Assembly (NCBI GenBank): GCA_030035585.1
Contig: CM057466.1
Location: 112,594,182 to 112,658,181, forward strand
Direction of reading: 5' to 3'
DNA: 64,000 nt
From: Dugong dugon
Lineage: Eukaryota; Chordata; Mammalia; Sirenia; Dugongidae
Shown here: positions 1 through 11,213 of the stretch, in pieces
Layout: every line of letters begins with the position of its first letter
How positions within the stretch are numbered: the stretch's first letter is position 1
The notes under the pieces: generated by a model
Told to the model about the DNA's origin: nothing
Databases searched by the model: none
What the model saw: the letters and a program-made list of their open reading frames with translations, nothing else
Position numbers and translations under genes: made by a program

Positions 1-3000
1 TTTGAAGGTAGGGACCACGTATCTGATGCCTTTGGTTCCAGCACTAGTCCAGTGCTTTGCACCAAGTAAGCACTCAGTAAATAACAGTGAAGACAAGGAA
101 GGGGTTCAGGTGCTCCTTCTGTTCTGATGCCTGTATCATCGCCTACCTCCGGAAGTGAAGGTGGTATAGTCCACATACTCACACAACCTCACCTCACCTG
201 AACAGACCTCAGGAGTCCATCTGCCATCTCCAGATTGTGACAGTAAACGGGATAGTCTATTTTTAGTTTGCATTGTTATACTTTGTGTGTGTGTGTGTGG
301 CTTGCTAGAATACTCAGGAAGGCAAGTGAGCCACTGCTCTGGGCTGCACTACACCTCAGCGCTGACCTAGAGCTCCTCCCGCTGTCCCAGGACTCTGCCT
401 TTCCAGAATTTGGATCACTTGTGTGGTGAGTGGCCCTCGGTGTGAGAGGTTAACCAGAGTCCACGGTGCACTGGGCTGAGGTCGAGAAATGGAGACCTGC
501 TGACACTTAGATTGAACCTGGCTCTAACTCCCCACAGATAGAGCAAGAAGGAAGCAAGAAACCACAACAGTTCATGCGAGAACAAATATTAATGCCAGCC
601 AGTTCTAATCGCTGATACGGGTGGTGCTGTTCGGCTCTCCCAATGCTACCCTGCCTTTTGCTCCTCCCTGGCCTGGAGAGGAGACACCGGCCTGGGCCAT
701 GCTGGTCCTGGTGTCAGAATCCATCACCGTTACAGCCCCTTACGTCAGCATGAGCCTCTTTTAAGCCGAAAATTTCCTATCACCATTCGCATTACAGAAT
801 CACTTCATCTGTAATAATTTTCCGTCGGAGGCTGGAGAGGAGGCAGCTGCAACTTCTCCTGCTGTTCAACCCAGGCCCAGTCGAGAGAAACCATTTTTCT
901 TTGTGTTTGAAGCCAACAGGAGGAGGAAAAGGCTCCATAAATACACCCAGTCAGGAGTATTTTATATCTATTGCTGCAATGGGAGGGCCCACCTGTAACG
1001 TAATAGAAGAGGGTTGCAAGGAAATTGGGGAGGGGGGGGGGGCGGAGAAGAAGAAGAAGAAAGATTTAGAGAAAAAAGGAAGCAGGGTTAATCTTTCATG
1101 TTGAAATGCATCTGTGGTTTATAGCCATGTGGTGCTTTGGCCTGTCAGGGCCATTAGTCAAGGGTTAAATGTCACTCAAATCACCCTCATTATGAGCCGC
1201 GTGTGTGTGTGCGTGTGTGTGTTGGAAGCCGCAGTGGGCTCAAGGATGGAGAGGCTACTTCCTTTTGCATTTCAAATTGAGCCACGCTGGCCTGTGTATG
1301 ACCTGCCACACAATTTTTAAATTATCTCTGTGCGAGCTCTGCTTGTTTTGGAAATGCTCTAAATAAAAATAATGGACTGTCTTTTAATAAGTCTCATTGT
1401 GAAGGTTCCACACATCACACAGCGCCGTGCAGCTCGGAGGCAGACGCCGGGCGCGTGTGCTCTCGCTGGAAGGGAGACAAATGGTGATGGGCAGCTCTGT
1501 CTCGGGACTGCCGACGAGGAAATGGCATCCGCAGACCGGCACATCTGTCAGGGTGGAGAGTATTGGCACCTGTCATGCATTTTCCGTCATGACTTTTAAT
1601 AAAGCTGCCTTCCCTTAGGTAAAATTGGAACTTGACTGTGATATTAGCTGCAAGCACGCCTTGTTTTCCCCTTCAGAGCGTTTTTGTACGTGAGACGTTT
1701 CAAATGAGTCTTAAAGCCTCAGCAATGGTGTTTACCGGCCCTCCCCCCATTGCCCAGAACTCAGAACTCTGGATTTGAAAAAGATGTTGCACTGAGTTTT
1801 TTTGTGTCTCCCCCCCTCCCCTTTTGCAAAATGTCTCCCTTTGCCAATGAAAGCTGGTTTCCGTATTTATTTTCATGCCATTCGCCCTTCCCCCTCCCCT
1901 TTTGGACTGGGTTGTTGTTTGAGTGAGTTTAGCCAGGGGAAGTATGTATATCATAAAAACCGGGTTGGGGTTTGTTGGCTGTCAGTCAATAAATCAGTCA
2001 GAGTTTAATTACCAGGCTTGGGATGGGACGTGGTGACAGGCTCCAGGTTCAGTGGAGACCATTTCTTTTGGGGCAACGACTGAGGAAAAAATGAACCACG
2101 AGGTTGCTGTGTGTGCGTGTGTGTGCGCGCGCGTGCGCGCGTGTGTGTGTGTGTGTGTGTGTGCATTGCAAGTCAGGATAAGGCAAAATAAAGAAGAAAA
2201 ACTAAGCGAATATAAGCCGAAGTGAAAGAAAATGTGAAAGTCTACAGACACAATCAACATTAAAGTTTTAAGACAGTGGAACTTTTAAGAGTTTTAATAG
2301 AACGTTCTTTAGTAAGTGTCTCACGTTGTGTTTGAAAGGCCACTAGCTGAGTGTTATGCAATTCCCGTACTAACATTTATGAATGTCATCCCTTTGTTCG
2401 GCACATAGAAACATTTTATTTGTAATCTTTTCGACAAGAAAGGAAAAACAAAAAACAGAATATAACTGGAAACCACAAAGTTCAGGAAAAAAATTTCAGC
2501 AAATTATTGCGTGACAGAATGACATAATGTGTTAAATGGCGTTTCGCAAAGTGAGAGTCAAGCGTTTTTTGTTGCTGTTGCTGTTGTTTCTCTAAATAAA
2601 ATATAAAGAATATTTAACATTCTCAATGAAGAAATCAACAATTGCTTTCTCCCCTTAATTCTTCCCCCTGCCCCCCCCAACACTTTGGGACCAGATTGCA
2701 GGTCGACTGACTCTGAAATACAGATTGAGGGGTGTTGGGTTTTTCCCACTTTTTTTCTTCTTTCCAAAGGCAATTCAAACTCAACAGGGATTTTATTTTT
2801 GACGAGTTACAAGAAATGTCACATGCCATGAAGCTGTGTGTGGAGATACTGCAGGACGTTTTGACTGAAAGGATGTTGTGTTTTCTTTTAACTTCTCCAG
2901 TGCTGTCTCACTCTGTGTATTTGAAATCCTTTGACCATTTTCAGGGATGGTGAGGTCTCTCACTCAAGGAAATGTGTCTACTGCGCACACGGCGCAGGCC

Positions 3001-4469
3001 TTGGCTGGGAGTCCGGTGAGAAAGGGAGCCAGGACATTCTGATAATCCGGGATGGTAAAGAAGGTCTACCACACAGATCCTTTTTCAGAGCTAAAGTTTC
3101 ACAGGATTTTATCAACTTATCCCGGATCTTATCCTACTTTCTGGAAGTCTTTTAGAATTACATCATTAGAAAGCATGAGCTTTTTAGAAACATATTCTAA
3201 GGATGTATGCCAAAAGATCAGGCAGGATGATTTGTGAAGCCATGAAAAAACAAAAACACACAAAACAGAACAAAAACAATAAAACAATATACACAGTCAA
3301 AGCAAAATCAGCAGGCTTCTGCCTTTTGCCAGTTCTTCTTTGTGAAGAAAACTTTTGCAGTTTGACTAAAATCTTAGCCGTGAAAAGCAGCCACTCCAGT
3401 TTAAATTGCTATTAAAAAACAAAAAACAAAACAACAACGACAAAAACCTGTACCAACCGGCCAGAAAGCTGCAGAGTCTGAGTCCTGGAAAGTACAAACC
3501 AGAGCCAACTCCCCGCCCCCCTCCCCCCACCCCCCACCATTCCCTCTAGGCTAAGACTGTCTAGGCCTCAGTTTACTTAGCTTGCAGCTAAAATGCCAGT
3601 ACTCTAGGGGTCCAATAAAATGCTCTAGGGTTCCAGTCCAGGTAGCAAATGAATAATTTCAATAAACATAAGAGCGCATGGGCTTTGTTTAAATGCCTGG
3701 TAAAGTGAACTTTAGGATTGCTGCCATGTGGTGTCAGATAGCCCACATAGCGCCATCTCCCATAAAACGGCCACCAGGCTACCCGAGTACATGCGTTTAC
3801 AGAAAGCAGAATCTCTCCTAGGACTGTTCCTTTTGTGAATATCTCACGCCATACTAACAATCTTTAAGTCCAAGCTTAATGAAAATTTTAACCAGGCTAG
3901 AACTGGGGGAAATAACAGAGGTACAGACTTAGAGGAGAAAGGATTAAGATCAGAAAGTGGTAAAAATAAAGTTAATATTTCTTTAACTTAGCCAAAAGAA
4001 GGTTCAGTCTATATGGTCTGACATTTCATAGAGTCAAAAAGTTGTCTTTCTTTTTGCCCCAACAGGATTCTTGCCTGCCACAAAGTTGTGTATAAAGAGA
4101 AGGCATAGAAAATCATCTATCCCGTCTACAGCAAATCCAAATATGTCCTCAACAATGAAAAAACAGGTAAGCATTCATTTAATCTCACTATTTCTGTTGG
4201 TTATTGTTTACTTGAGTCTTCAAATAAAAGACAAAACAAATACTAATGTAGTTATTAAACTTGTAACTTTGTGCTGCTGCCAAGCAATCAGTATCACCTT
4301 GAGACGTCTAGTAGTGACTTTCTGCTAAGCGTTCTTCGTTACCATTGTTGTTAATATAACCACTGGAATTCAGACAGAGTAAAAATTAAACTATATCTTT
4401 ACATTATCCTATTTTTAGGGACGTCCAGGAGGCAAGTTTCCACAAATGGAATAACATCTATTATAGTTC
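1..4469. other. Repeat-poor unique sequence with candidate conserved noncoding blocks
   Basis: No SINE, LINE or LTR was recognised in 4.4 kb, the longest such stretch in the window. It holds short GT runs (284-299, about 1200-1222), a G-run at about 1028-1042 and several AT-rich, motif-dense stretches, notably 720-860, 1320-1680 and 1960-2040. The last contains 'ctgtcag' and 'tcaataaatcag', which resemble MEIS and HOX/PBX sites. All open frames are short (90 codons or fewer) and show no protein family signature. That this is regulatory DNA is an inference from repeat depletion only. Confidence 0.4.
2108..2164. repeat. Alternating GT/GC purine-pyrimidine tract
   Basis: About 57 bases of uninterrupted purine-pyrimidine alternation, with a GC-rich core (gcgcgcgcgtgcgcgcg) flanked by GT runs. 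Sequences of this kind can adopt Z-DNA. It is probably a length-variable microsatellite. Confidence 0.9.
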
Positions 4470-4870
4470 TCTCCACCACCCGTCTATCAGTTAGTTGTAC
4501 TGTGGTGGTCTGCATGTTGCTGTGATGCTGGAAGCTATGCCACTGGTATTTCAAATACCAGCAGGGTGACCCATGGTGGACAGGTTCTATCAGAGCTTCA
4601 TGACTAAGGCAGACTAGGAAGAAAGACCTAGTGATCAACTTCCAAAAATTAGCCAATGAAAACTTCATGGATCACAATAGAACATTGTCTGATACGGTGC
4701 TGGGAGATGAGCCTTCTAGATTGGAAAGCACTCAAAACACACGGTGGCTACAACTATGTACCCAAACATGCCAAGGATCATGAAGATGGTGCAGGACAGG
4801 GCAAGGTTTCTTTCTGTTATATGTAAGGTTGCCATGAGTTGGAGCCAGTTTGGTGGCAACTAAAAACAAC
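4470..4870 (+). mobile_element. Internally deleted, non-autonomous RTE derivative
   Basis: The left part carries the 5' region of the afrotherian RTE ('gttgctgtgatgctggaag', 'ccagcagggtgaccc', 'tggtggacaggtt'). The right part jumps to the RTE 3' end ('gatggtgcaggacagggcaa', 'ggttgccatgagttggagcc'). The reverse transcriptase region between them is absent, so this copy codes for nothing and would have depended on RTE enzymes. It ends in an A/C-rich tail and is followed directly by an AfroSINE. Confidence 0.75.
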
Positions 4871-5040
4871 ATGAAACCCTAGTGGCGTCATAGTTAAGAG
4901 CTTGGCTGCTAACCAAAAGGTCGGCAGTTCCAATCCACCAGCCCCTCCTTGGAAACTCTATGGGACAGTTCTACTCTGTCCTATAATGCCACTATGAGTC
5001 GGAATTAACTTGACGACAAATTTTTTGTTTTTATTTTTTT
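4871..5040 (+). mobile_element. AfroSINE, sense
   Basis: tRNA-derived head ('gttaagagcttggctgctaa', 'cggcagttccaatccacc') followed by the AfroSINE body ('tccttggaaactctatggga', 'ctatgagtcggaatt') and a T-rich end. Several CpG positions are mutated, so it is not recent. Confidence 0.85.
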
Positions 5041-5309
5041 AACAACAACATAGTGCTGTAAATCTTTCACCATTTTATATCCTAAAATACTGTACTAGAA
5101 GTTCATTTACTCCTATTCTCTTCAGATAAAAGAGGAAAGACTTCACTTTTATGCGCTGTGTTTAAATTTTAGAGACTGGTGCACTAGGGCAGGAAGGTAA
5201 ACCTCCACAAAGACAGGTGTGAACATCATTGTTTGTGATGAGCCGTTGCCAAGCTGGTCCCCATGTGGAGCTCCCCTAGTACCGTGCCCTCCCCTGTTGC
5301 AGTTGTGAG

Positions 5310-6090
5310 CACATACTCATTCATCCACTCACATGCTTATTCACTCATTCTTTCAGGCACCCACACATTTCACTAAGGACCTCCTTATGCTCCAGGGAGA
5401 TATGAACACGAAAGGCAAGGGCTCTGCTTCAACAGAGCTGACATTCTCCTGGGGATAGCCTGAACACAAACAAACACACACAAGGAAAGTACCAGATGGC
5501 GAAGAGGGTTATGTGAGAAATTAAACTAATGTGATTTTAGTGTTAGCTCCTTGAGTTTTCTGGTCAAGAACAGTCTCTCCAAAGGGGCGACATCTAAGTT
5601 CAGGAGCCAGGTAAGTGAATGTCAGGGATAAGAACATTCTGGGCAGAGGGGACAGCTCAGAGTTTTGAGAAACGAAATGAAGGCTGGTGTTTCTGAAGTG
5701 TAGTGGATGATGGTGAGGTGATATGAGATGAGTCAGACAGACAGGAGGGGGCTCAGTTAGGGCTTGGATGCATGGGCTGTAGTTTAAACTTTCTTCTAGG
5801 TATAATAGGAAGCCACTGGAGGGTTTTAGAACTGAAACGGATCTGATTAGATTTCAGTCGATTTTGAAAAGATCACTCTATTGTTTGTGTGGATAAAGTA
5901 ATTTCAGTGGCCAAAAGTGGAAACTGGGAGACTTATGGTGAGGCTATTGTAATAGTTCAGACAAAAGTCGGTTTGTGGCTTGGGCTGGGATGATGGTGAT
6001 GGAGATGATGAGCACTGAGCCAATTCGGGACACACCTTGGAAGTAGAATCAACAGGAATTGCTGATGGCGTGGGTGAAATGAGTCATCAT
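5310..6090 (-). mobile_element. Old LINE-2 (L2) fragment, antisense
   Basis: Reads as antisense L2: 'cattcattcttt', 'gctgacattctcctgggga', later 'ggaagccactggagggtttt', 'gatcactctattg' and 'ggctattgtaatagttcaga'. It lacks intact reading frames and is broken by indels. Confidence 0.7.
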
Positions 6091-6254
6091 CAGCCTGGCT
6101 GTGGCCTCCACCACAGGACAGTGGAGGAGGCAAAAGAAGTCCAAGCGAGTCACCAAGATTTGAGTGTTCTAGTTAAACAGCGAAAACCTATGCTCATAAA
6201 AAGTTTTCATGTACATGGAAGAACACAATACATGCCACATAATCACTAATCAAT

Positions 6255-6725
6255 TTATCATACTCGATATTTATTGGTCTATGTTGAGACATATTGTGGG
6301 AGATAAAAGACATACAAGACCTGGCACCTACCCTTGGCAGATTTTACCATCTAGTTAAAGAGAAGGTTCTTTAAATGTTACAGAATTTCAAGTGGAAGAT
6401 GAGCACCATGGCTGAAACATTAAGGAGGATTTCACAAAGATGGTGAGGTTTGCTTTGGGTGACATTCAAAAAGGTAAACACAATAGAGAAAAGTATTACA
6501 GGCGGGGAAAAGTATAAGCAAAATCTCAGAGTTACTGGTAAGTATGGTGAGTTTTGGTTATAGTAGTCTGTAGCTTCTACGAAGAATAAATAAAAAGGAA
6601 TCAGGCTGGTATAGTAAGTTCTAGCAAATCTGCGGAGTGGTTTGAATGCCAAACTAAGGCACTGAAATTTATCCCACCAGCCATTGGAGCCATTGACCAT
6701 TTTTGAGTAAAGGGTTAGCATGAGC
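6255..6725 (-). mobile_element. Second antisense L2-like fragment
   Basis: Contains weakly conserved antisense L2 phrases ('atttattgg', 'acctggcacctaccctt', 'gccattggagccattgacc'). A minus-strand frame of 116 codons overlaps it but has no reverse transcriptase motif. More diverged than the preceding fragment. Confidence 0.45.
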
Positions 6726-6744
6726 TGTGTATGTCCAGAAGGAA

Positions 6745-6870
6745 AGCTCCTTGAGGTCAGGCACTGAATGCCTTGAACCTAAGCATTCCCTGCACTGACC
6801 AGAGGAATGGACACAATTAGGCACACAATAAGTCTGATGCTTGAATAACTGAGCAAACGAACAAACACAT
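6745..6870 (+). mobile_element. L2 3' end, sense
   Basis: 'ctccttgaggtcaggcactg' followed by a degraded 'cacacaataagt...gaataactgagcaaacga' resembles the sense L2 3' terminus (aggcactcaataaat...tgaatgaatga). Confidence 0.55.
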
Positions 6871-7217
6871 ATATAACTAAATGGGGTTTAACTCAATGAA
6901 AATGGTGGCAGTAGCAGGTGTAATTGGGGGAGGGACAAGCTTGTAGCTAGAAAAACCTGACACCTGAGGAAGAGTCCAGAAGTGAATTTCCAAGCCCTCA
7001 CTGGAACTAGCAAATGCCCAGATTTTTTCAGTCTCAGTTCAGTGAACTCCTGGATAAAGATGAGTGATATTTAAAATTGCAACTCAATATTCCTTTAGTT
7101 CAATGTCAGTGCAACTTGTTATAAAGACACAGGCTAAGATTTATAGAAATAATTTTTAAAAATTTATATGTAGATAAATAAAATTATATCCCTAGAATTA
7201 CAAACGTCCTGACTACC
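6871..7217. other. Unique AT-rich stretch
   Basis: No gene, RNA or repeat family recognised. Confidence 0.5.
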
Positions 7218-7315
7218 TATGTAATTTGTTGTTGTTGTTAGGTACCATCGAGTCAGTTCCTACTCGTAGCGACCCTATGTACAACAGAAGGAGACACTGC
7301 CTGGTCCTATGTAAT
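7218..7315 (-). mobile_element. RTE 3' end fragment, antisense
   Basis: 'gttgttgttgttaggtacca' followed by 'tcgagtcagttcctactcg' and 'gaccctatgtacaacagaa' is the antisense 3' terminus of the afrotherian RTE, cut off after about 100 bases. Confidence 0.8.
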
Positions 7316-7820
7316 AGTAACCTTGAATCTCAGACTAACACTATATAATTTGATAAAATAAAAATGTTAATTATGTAAAATGTTAAATTCACAAGGCATA
7401 CAGTTTTCAAACTCTTTGTGAATCTGTGGTATCAATTTGGGTACCTGCCTAAGAGAGTCAACATAGAGTTTTGCTATAGAAATACTAAACCCCAGTTAAT
7501 TCTCTAGAGATACGTTAGTAAGGGATCATTTAGGTGCAAGAACAGAAACACAACTGAAACTAGTTTAGTGGGATGCATTTACTAGTGTAAACAAATGGAC
7601 AGGGCATAGTTGAACAAACTTGGGTACAGTGGAGCTTGGAGGAAGGCTGAGATCAGTGACTAGAACAGCATCCCTTTCTTTCCTGTTGTCTTCCACATAA
7701 GTCAGCTTCGTTCTGTAGGCTGGTTCCATTCTTTCATCTTGCAGACATGCTTCTTTCACTTCTAGGAAGCTTCTCAGGAAGCCATTAGAGCCTGCAGCCC
7801 TGAACTCCTACATCCCCTAG
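7316..7820. other. Unique stretch
   Basis: Nothing assigned. A 64-codon minus-strand frame ending near 7565 has no recognisable domain. Confidence 0.5.
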
Positions 7821-8029
7821 AAAACCAAGCCAATTGCCTGTGAGTTGATTCTGACTCACGGCAACCCCATGTGTGCAGAGTAAAACCGCCCTCCATAGGG
7901 TTTTCATGATTGTGACCTTCGGAAGCAGATCCCTAGGCCTTTCTTCAGACACACCTCTGGTGGATTCGAACCATCAGTCTTTCGGTTAGTAGCTCAGTGC
8001 TTAATCTTTGTGCTACCCAGGGACTCCTA
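7821..8029 (-). mobile_element. AfroSINE, antisense (long-body type)
   Basis: Runs in antisense from 'ccaattgcctgtgagttgat' through 'tctttcggttagtagctcag' to 'cccagggactcct', so the tRNA head is at the right. The body includes the 'gaagcagatccctaggcctt' segment that marks the longer AfroSINE version. 'actcctac...gccc'-like sequence recurs on both sides as a diverged target duplication. Confidence 0.85.
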
Positions 8030-8414
8030 CGTGCCCTGGAGAGGAGTTCAATCCCTTTATCATACTCTGATCAGCTCACATATCAGAATACCAATTCCCT
8101 GGACCAATCATCTGTCACCTAGAGATGAAAAGGAATATGATTGACAGCTTTCATTCAAACCACAGTGTTGGGGTTCCTGGGGAGTGGGAAGGAGCAGCTC
8201 TCCAAAAGAAGGATAAGGCTGTTTCCAGGAGCAATGGCCTTAATTCCCTCTGCTGTTTCCACCCTCGGTATACATCAGGAGTCTGTAGTTGTTCCTATTT
8301 ACTCTGTTGGCATTTTTGTTTTTAACCATGATTGTATGAGTGAGAGAATGGGAGTGAATGACATTCCTGCTAAATAAAATGAACGGATTTGTTGAGAATT
8401 GATGCCATTGAAGA
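8030..8414. other. Unique stretch
   Basis: No repeat recognised. Two overlapping plus-strand frames (66 and 78 codons) show no family match. Confidence 0.5.
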
Positions 8415-8422
8415 CACTTTGC

Positions 8423-9044
8423 CTGGGTTGGATTAACCAGTAAGCAAGGTACACACGGGCTTAATTGTGCTTATTAATCTGTAGTGCACAGTTTCACTGT
8501 GTAAGTAAGCACAATTAAGCTTGTGCATACTTGCTTACTGGGTGTGATGGTTAAGACTGTGTGTCAACTTGGCTGGGCCATGATTCTCCGTGTTTTAACG
8601 TAATCACTCCCATGACTGAATATACTGTGAGTAGCCAATCAGATGAAAGAGACTCTCCTTGGGGGTGTGGCTCCCATCTGTATATAAGCAGATGTTCTGG
8701 CTTTTTGCTATCTCTGGATCCTGTGGCAGCTTCCTGTCGTCTCATCTCCCGTTCTTGGGACTTGAGCTGTCAGCTTATCTGCTGAACCTGGGATTCATCG
8801 ATCTGCACAGCCTGTGAGCGGGAGCCCTGCTCTCTGACCTCCTGATCTTGGGCTTGCCAGCTTCTGCAGCTGTGTGACTTGGGAGAGGCCTCTATCCTGA
8901 TCCACGGACTTGGGAACGTTCTAGCCTCTACAATTGCGTGAGCTGTTTCCTTGATATAATCTCTCTATATACATATATTTATACACTTTACTGGTTTTGC
9001 TTCTCTAGAGAACCCAGCCTAAGACACTGGGTAATCCATCCCTG
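8423..9044. mobile_element. Palindromic hAT-like MITE, copy 1, interrupted by an LTR
   Basis: The left end is 'ctgggttggattaaccagta'. The reverse complement of the right end is 'cagggatggattacccagta'. Both continue with 'agcaag' and later 'gcttaattgtgctta', so the arms form a long hairpin. An 8-bp direct repeat 'cactttgc' lies at 8415-8422 and 9045-9052, the duplication size of hAT transposons. Without the LTR at 8543-9026 and its 5-bp duplication, the element is about 133 bp. It has no coding capacity. I cannot name the family. Confidence 0.7.
8543..9026 (+). mobile_element. Solo ERVL-type LTR
   Basis: Starts 'tgtgatggttaagactgtgt' and ends 'gagaacccagcctaagaca', the TG...CA ends of ERVL (MLT2-like) LTRs. 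It is flanked by an exact 5-bp duplication 'ctggg' at 8538-8542 and 9027-9031. No internal retroviral genes are present, so it is a solo LTR. It sits inside the right arm of the hAT-like palindrome and therefore arrived later. Confidence 0.85.
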
Positions 9045-9278
9045 CACTTTGCCTTTAAATCAGTACTTCCTAAACCTTTTTTAACTTGTTAATTTCTTGT
9101 GTTCTTTAGCATTACTGTCTGTGTTTTAGGATTTTTTTTTTTCCACTAAACAAAGTTAAAATTGTCAGTTTACACTTAACTCTGGCAATACAAGAGCAAA
9201 CAACTTTACTTTTCTTGACTTTTACCAAATAAAAAACAATTACACAACTTTTCATAGCAAACTGATGAACAATCTACA

Positions 9279-9372
9279 TATGTTGTTGTGGGCTGTCCAG
9301 TTGATTCCAACTCACAGTGACCCTATAGGACAGAGTAGAAATGCCCAATAGGGTTTCCAAGGGCCTCCTGAA
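9279..9372 (-). mobile_element. Truncated AfroSINE, antisense
   Basis: 'gttgtgggctgtccagttga' to 'agggtttccaagggcctcct' is the antisense 3' half of an AfroSINE. The tRNA head is missing. Confidence 0.8.
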
Positions 9373-11073
9373 CCACATAGAACATGACTTCTGGAAAACC
9401 TTGTTCCTCCAGGCAGCAAAAGTGTTCTTGACCTGGGAGGGCACAGAGGAAGACGCTCCTTAACAGTTTTCAGAGCACCAATACCTGGATGGAAAGGTCA
9501 GCCCCTCTACCATATGCATGTCTATTTATGAAGACACTGTGTATGAATTTACCAAGTTCAGGACAAAGCTCCAGGGGCTCCTGTCTCTTTAAATCTGTCT
9601 TCTACCAAGTGAAATTTGTGGCCCTGATGAATGGCAGAGCACAGTCATCCATAAAAGGGCAGAGGAAAATCACATTCATTTGCATACAGTAATTATTCTG
9701 TGAATCAGGCCACCTTTATTGCTGGCAGAAAATCTACTGTCAGCATCACTCTACAGATCACTTTTGAAAATCTAACAGCTGAGGAGAGTAATTGTTTGGA
9801 GTCCATGTGGTCTGCATTCCTGTCTCTGGCACATCAACTGCCATGTTTCCAGGGAGACAGCAAAGTTCCAGGGTACTGGTCAACCAGCCTGTGTTTTTCT
9901 CTCCTCACCCTCTCTGTAGTTCCTGACTTGGTTTATAGGGAGTTTCTGTACAGATTTATGCCCAAAGAGTGAATGTGAGCATGGGAATGCAGTGTAGCCA
10001 GAGGGCTTCAGTGTAACCTGGACTTGTCAGAGATGGAAGCCAACTTAATTGGGATGAGGCCTCTGCCTCCTTCTCTAGAGCCCTCCCAGCCATTCACATC
10101 AACTCAAACACATACACTGCTACCACCTGTGAACTCCAGCCCAGTCCACCTTTTCCAACCTCCAGAAAAGAAAGGGGCCCTCAGACAGGCCTGCCACTCC
10201 TCCCGGCTGATGTCATGGTGGAGGAAGAAGGAAGGCCGCTCTTGCCGTGGCTCTCCGATGTTGGAAGTAGAAGGTATGGAGGTGGAATGAGAGAGACACT
10301 GAGTCAGCAGCAGCTCTGAAGAGGAATAAATTCATTACTTCTCAGGTAGTGGAAGGATATATAGCATGTATTTAATCTCCAGAGGAACTGTGGAGAGGAG
10401 CACTTTCATTTAGAAAAAGAATTTGTACCAGGTGTAGTTCAAAGAGCAGGACTTGTATCAGGCATGGTTCCGAGAATTAGCAAGAGTAATTTAAAGCAGG
10501 AAGGCTGAATTGGATGATGGGCAGGAGGGGCAAGACGAACAGAGATGATGATTGAAACAGGTGCTTTTGGGTTTTCATCATTTCCATTTTTGCCTGTAAT
10601 GCATAGTTTCTTTCTGGACATGCGAAGTTTCAAGATAAACCAAGATAACTGTGGCAAAGACGAAATGTTAGCTTAAGCAACTGTTCTGTGAACCAGGAAG
10701 TCCCTTGGTGCTTTGTTTCCTCCTTTCTATTCTCTGGGCCAAATGCCTGCTCTAGAAAAAGAGGGAAGATAAATGCATACTGAAAATTCAAATAAGACAC
10801 ATGACATAGAAAAAGCAACGTGTGGATGTACAACGTGAAGGGATGTACAAAGCCACTTCCCTGCCACCAGGAATTCATTTAGAAAGTTAAAAAACAAATC
10901 CATTAGAGCAACGATGTTATACCCATTTCATTGGACAAAGGCTATAGCTAGAGACTTAAATAGAGGCATTACAGTGTCAGACTTCTCACAGGCTGAGGTT
11001 TGGTTTACACAATTTATGTGAAGATAAATGTGTATAAAAGAAGACTTAAGTTCTCCTAGACTCTTGATGTTTT
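9373..11073. other. Unique stretch
   Basis: No repeat recognised over 1.7 kb. Open frames reach 90 codons (9700-9972, 10024-10290) without domain signatures, splice context or codon bias that would support a gene. Confidence 0.5.
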
Positions 11074-11213
11074 TTCTTCTTCTGCTTTTACTCTTCTTCC
11101 TCCTCTTCATCTTCTTTCTCCTTTTCCTCTTCCTCTTCTTCCTCCTCATGCCCTCCTCCTCCCCCTCTTTTTCTTCTTCCTCCTCCTCTTCTTTTTGTTT
11201 CTTTTCTTTGACA
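11074..11213. repeat. Imperfect polypyrimidine tract (CTT/CCT)
   Basis: About 140 bases of nearly pure C and T on the plus strand, in irregular tcttcc-type units. It makes Glu/Lys/Arg-rich or Leu/Phe/Ser-rich spurious frames. It is capable of triplex (H-DNA) formation. Confidence 0.9.

Noticed and set aside
8423-8542. microRNA hairpin at the palindrome
   Set aside because: The inverted repeat is explained by transposon termini with an 8-bp duplication, and a second copy has the same layout.
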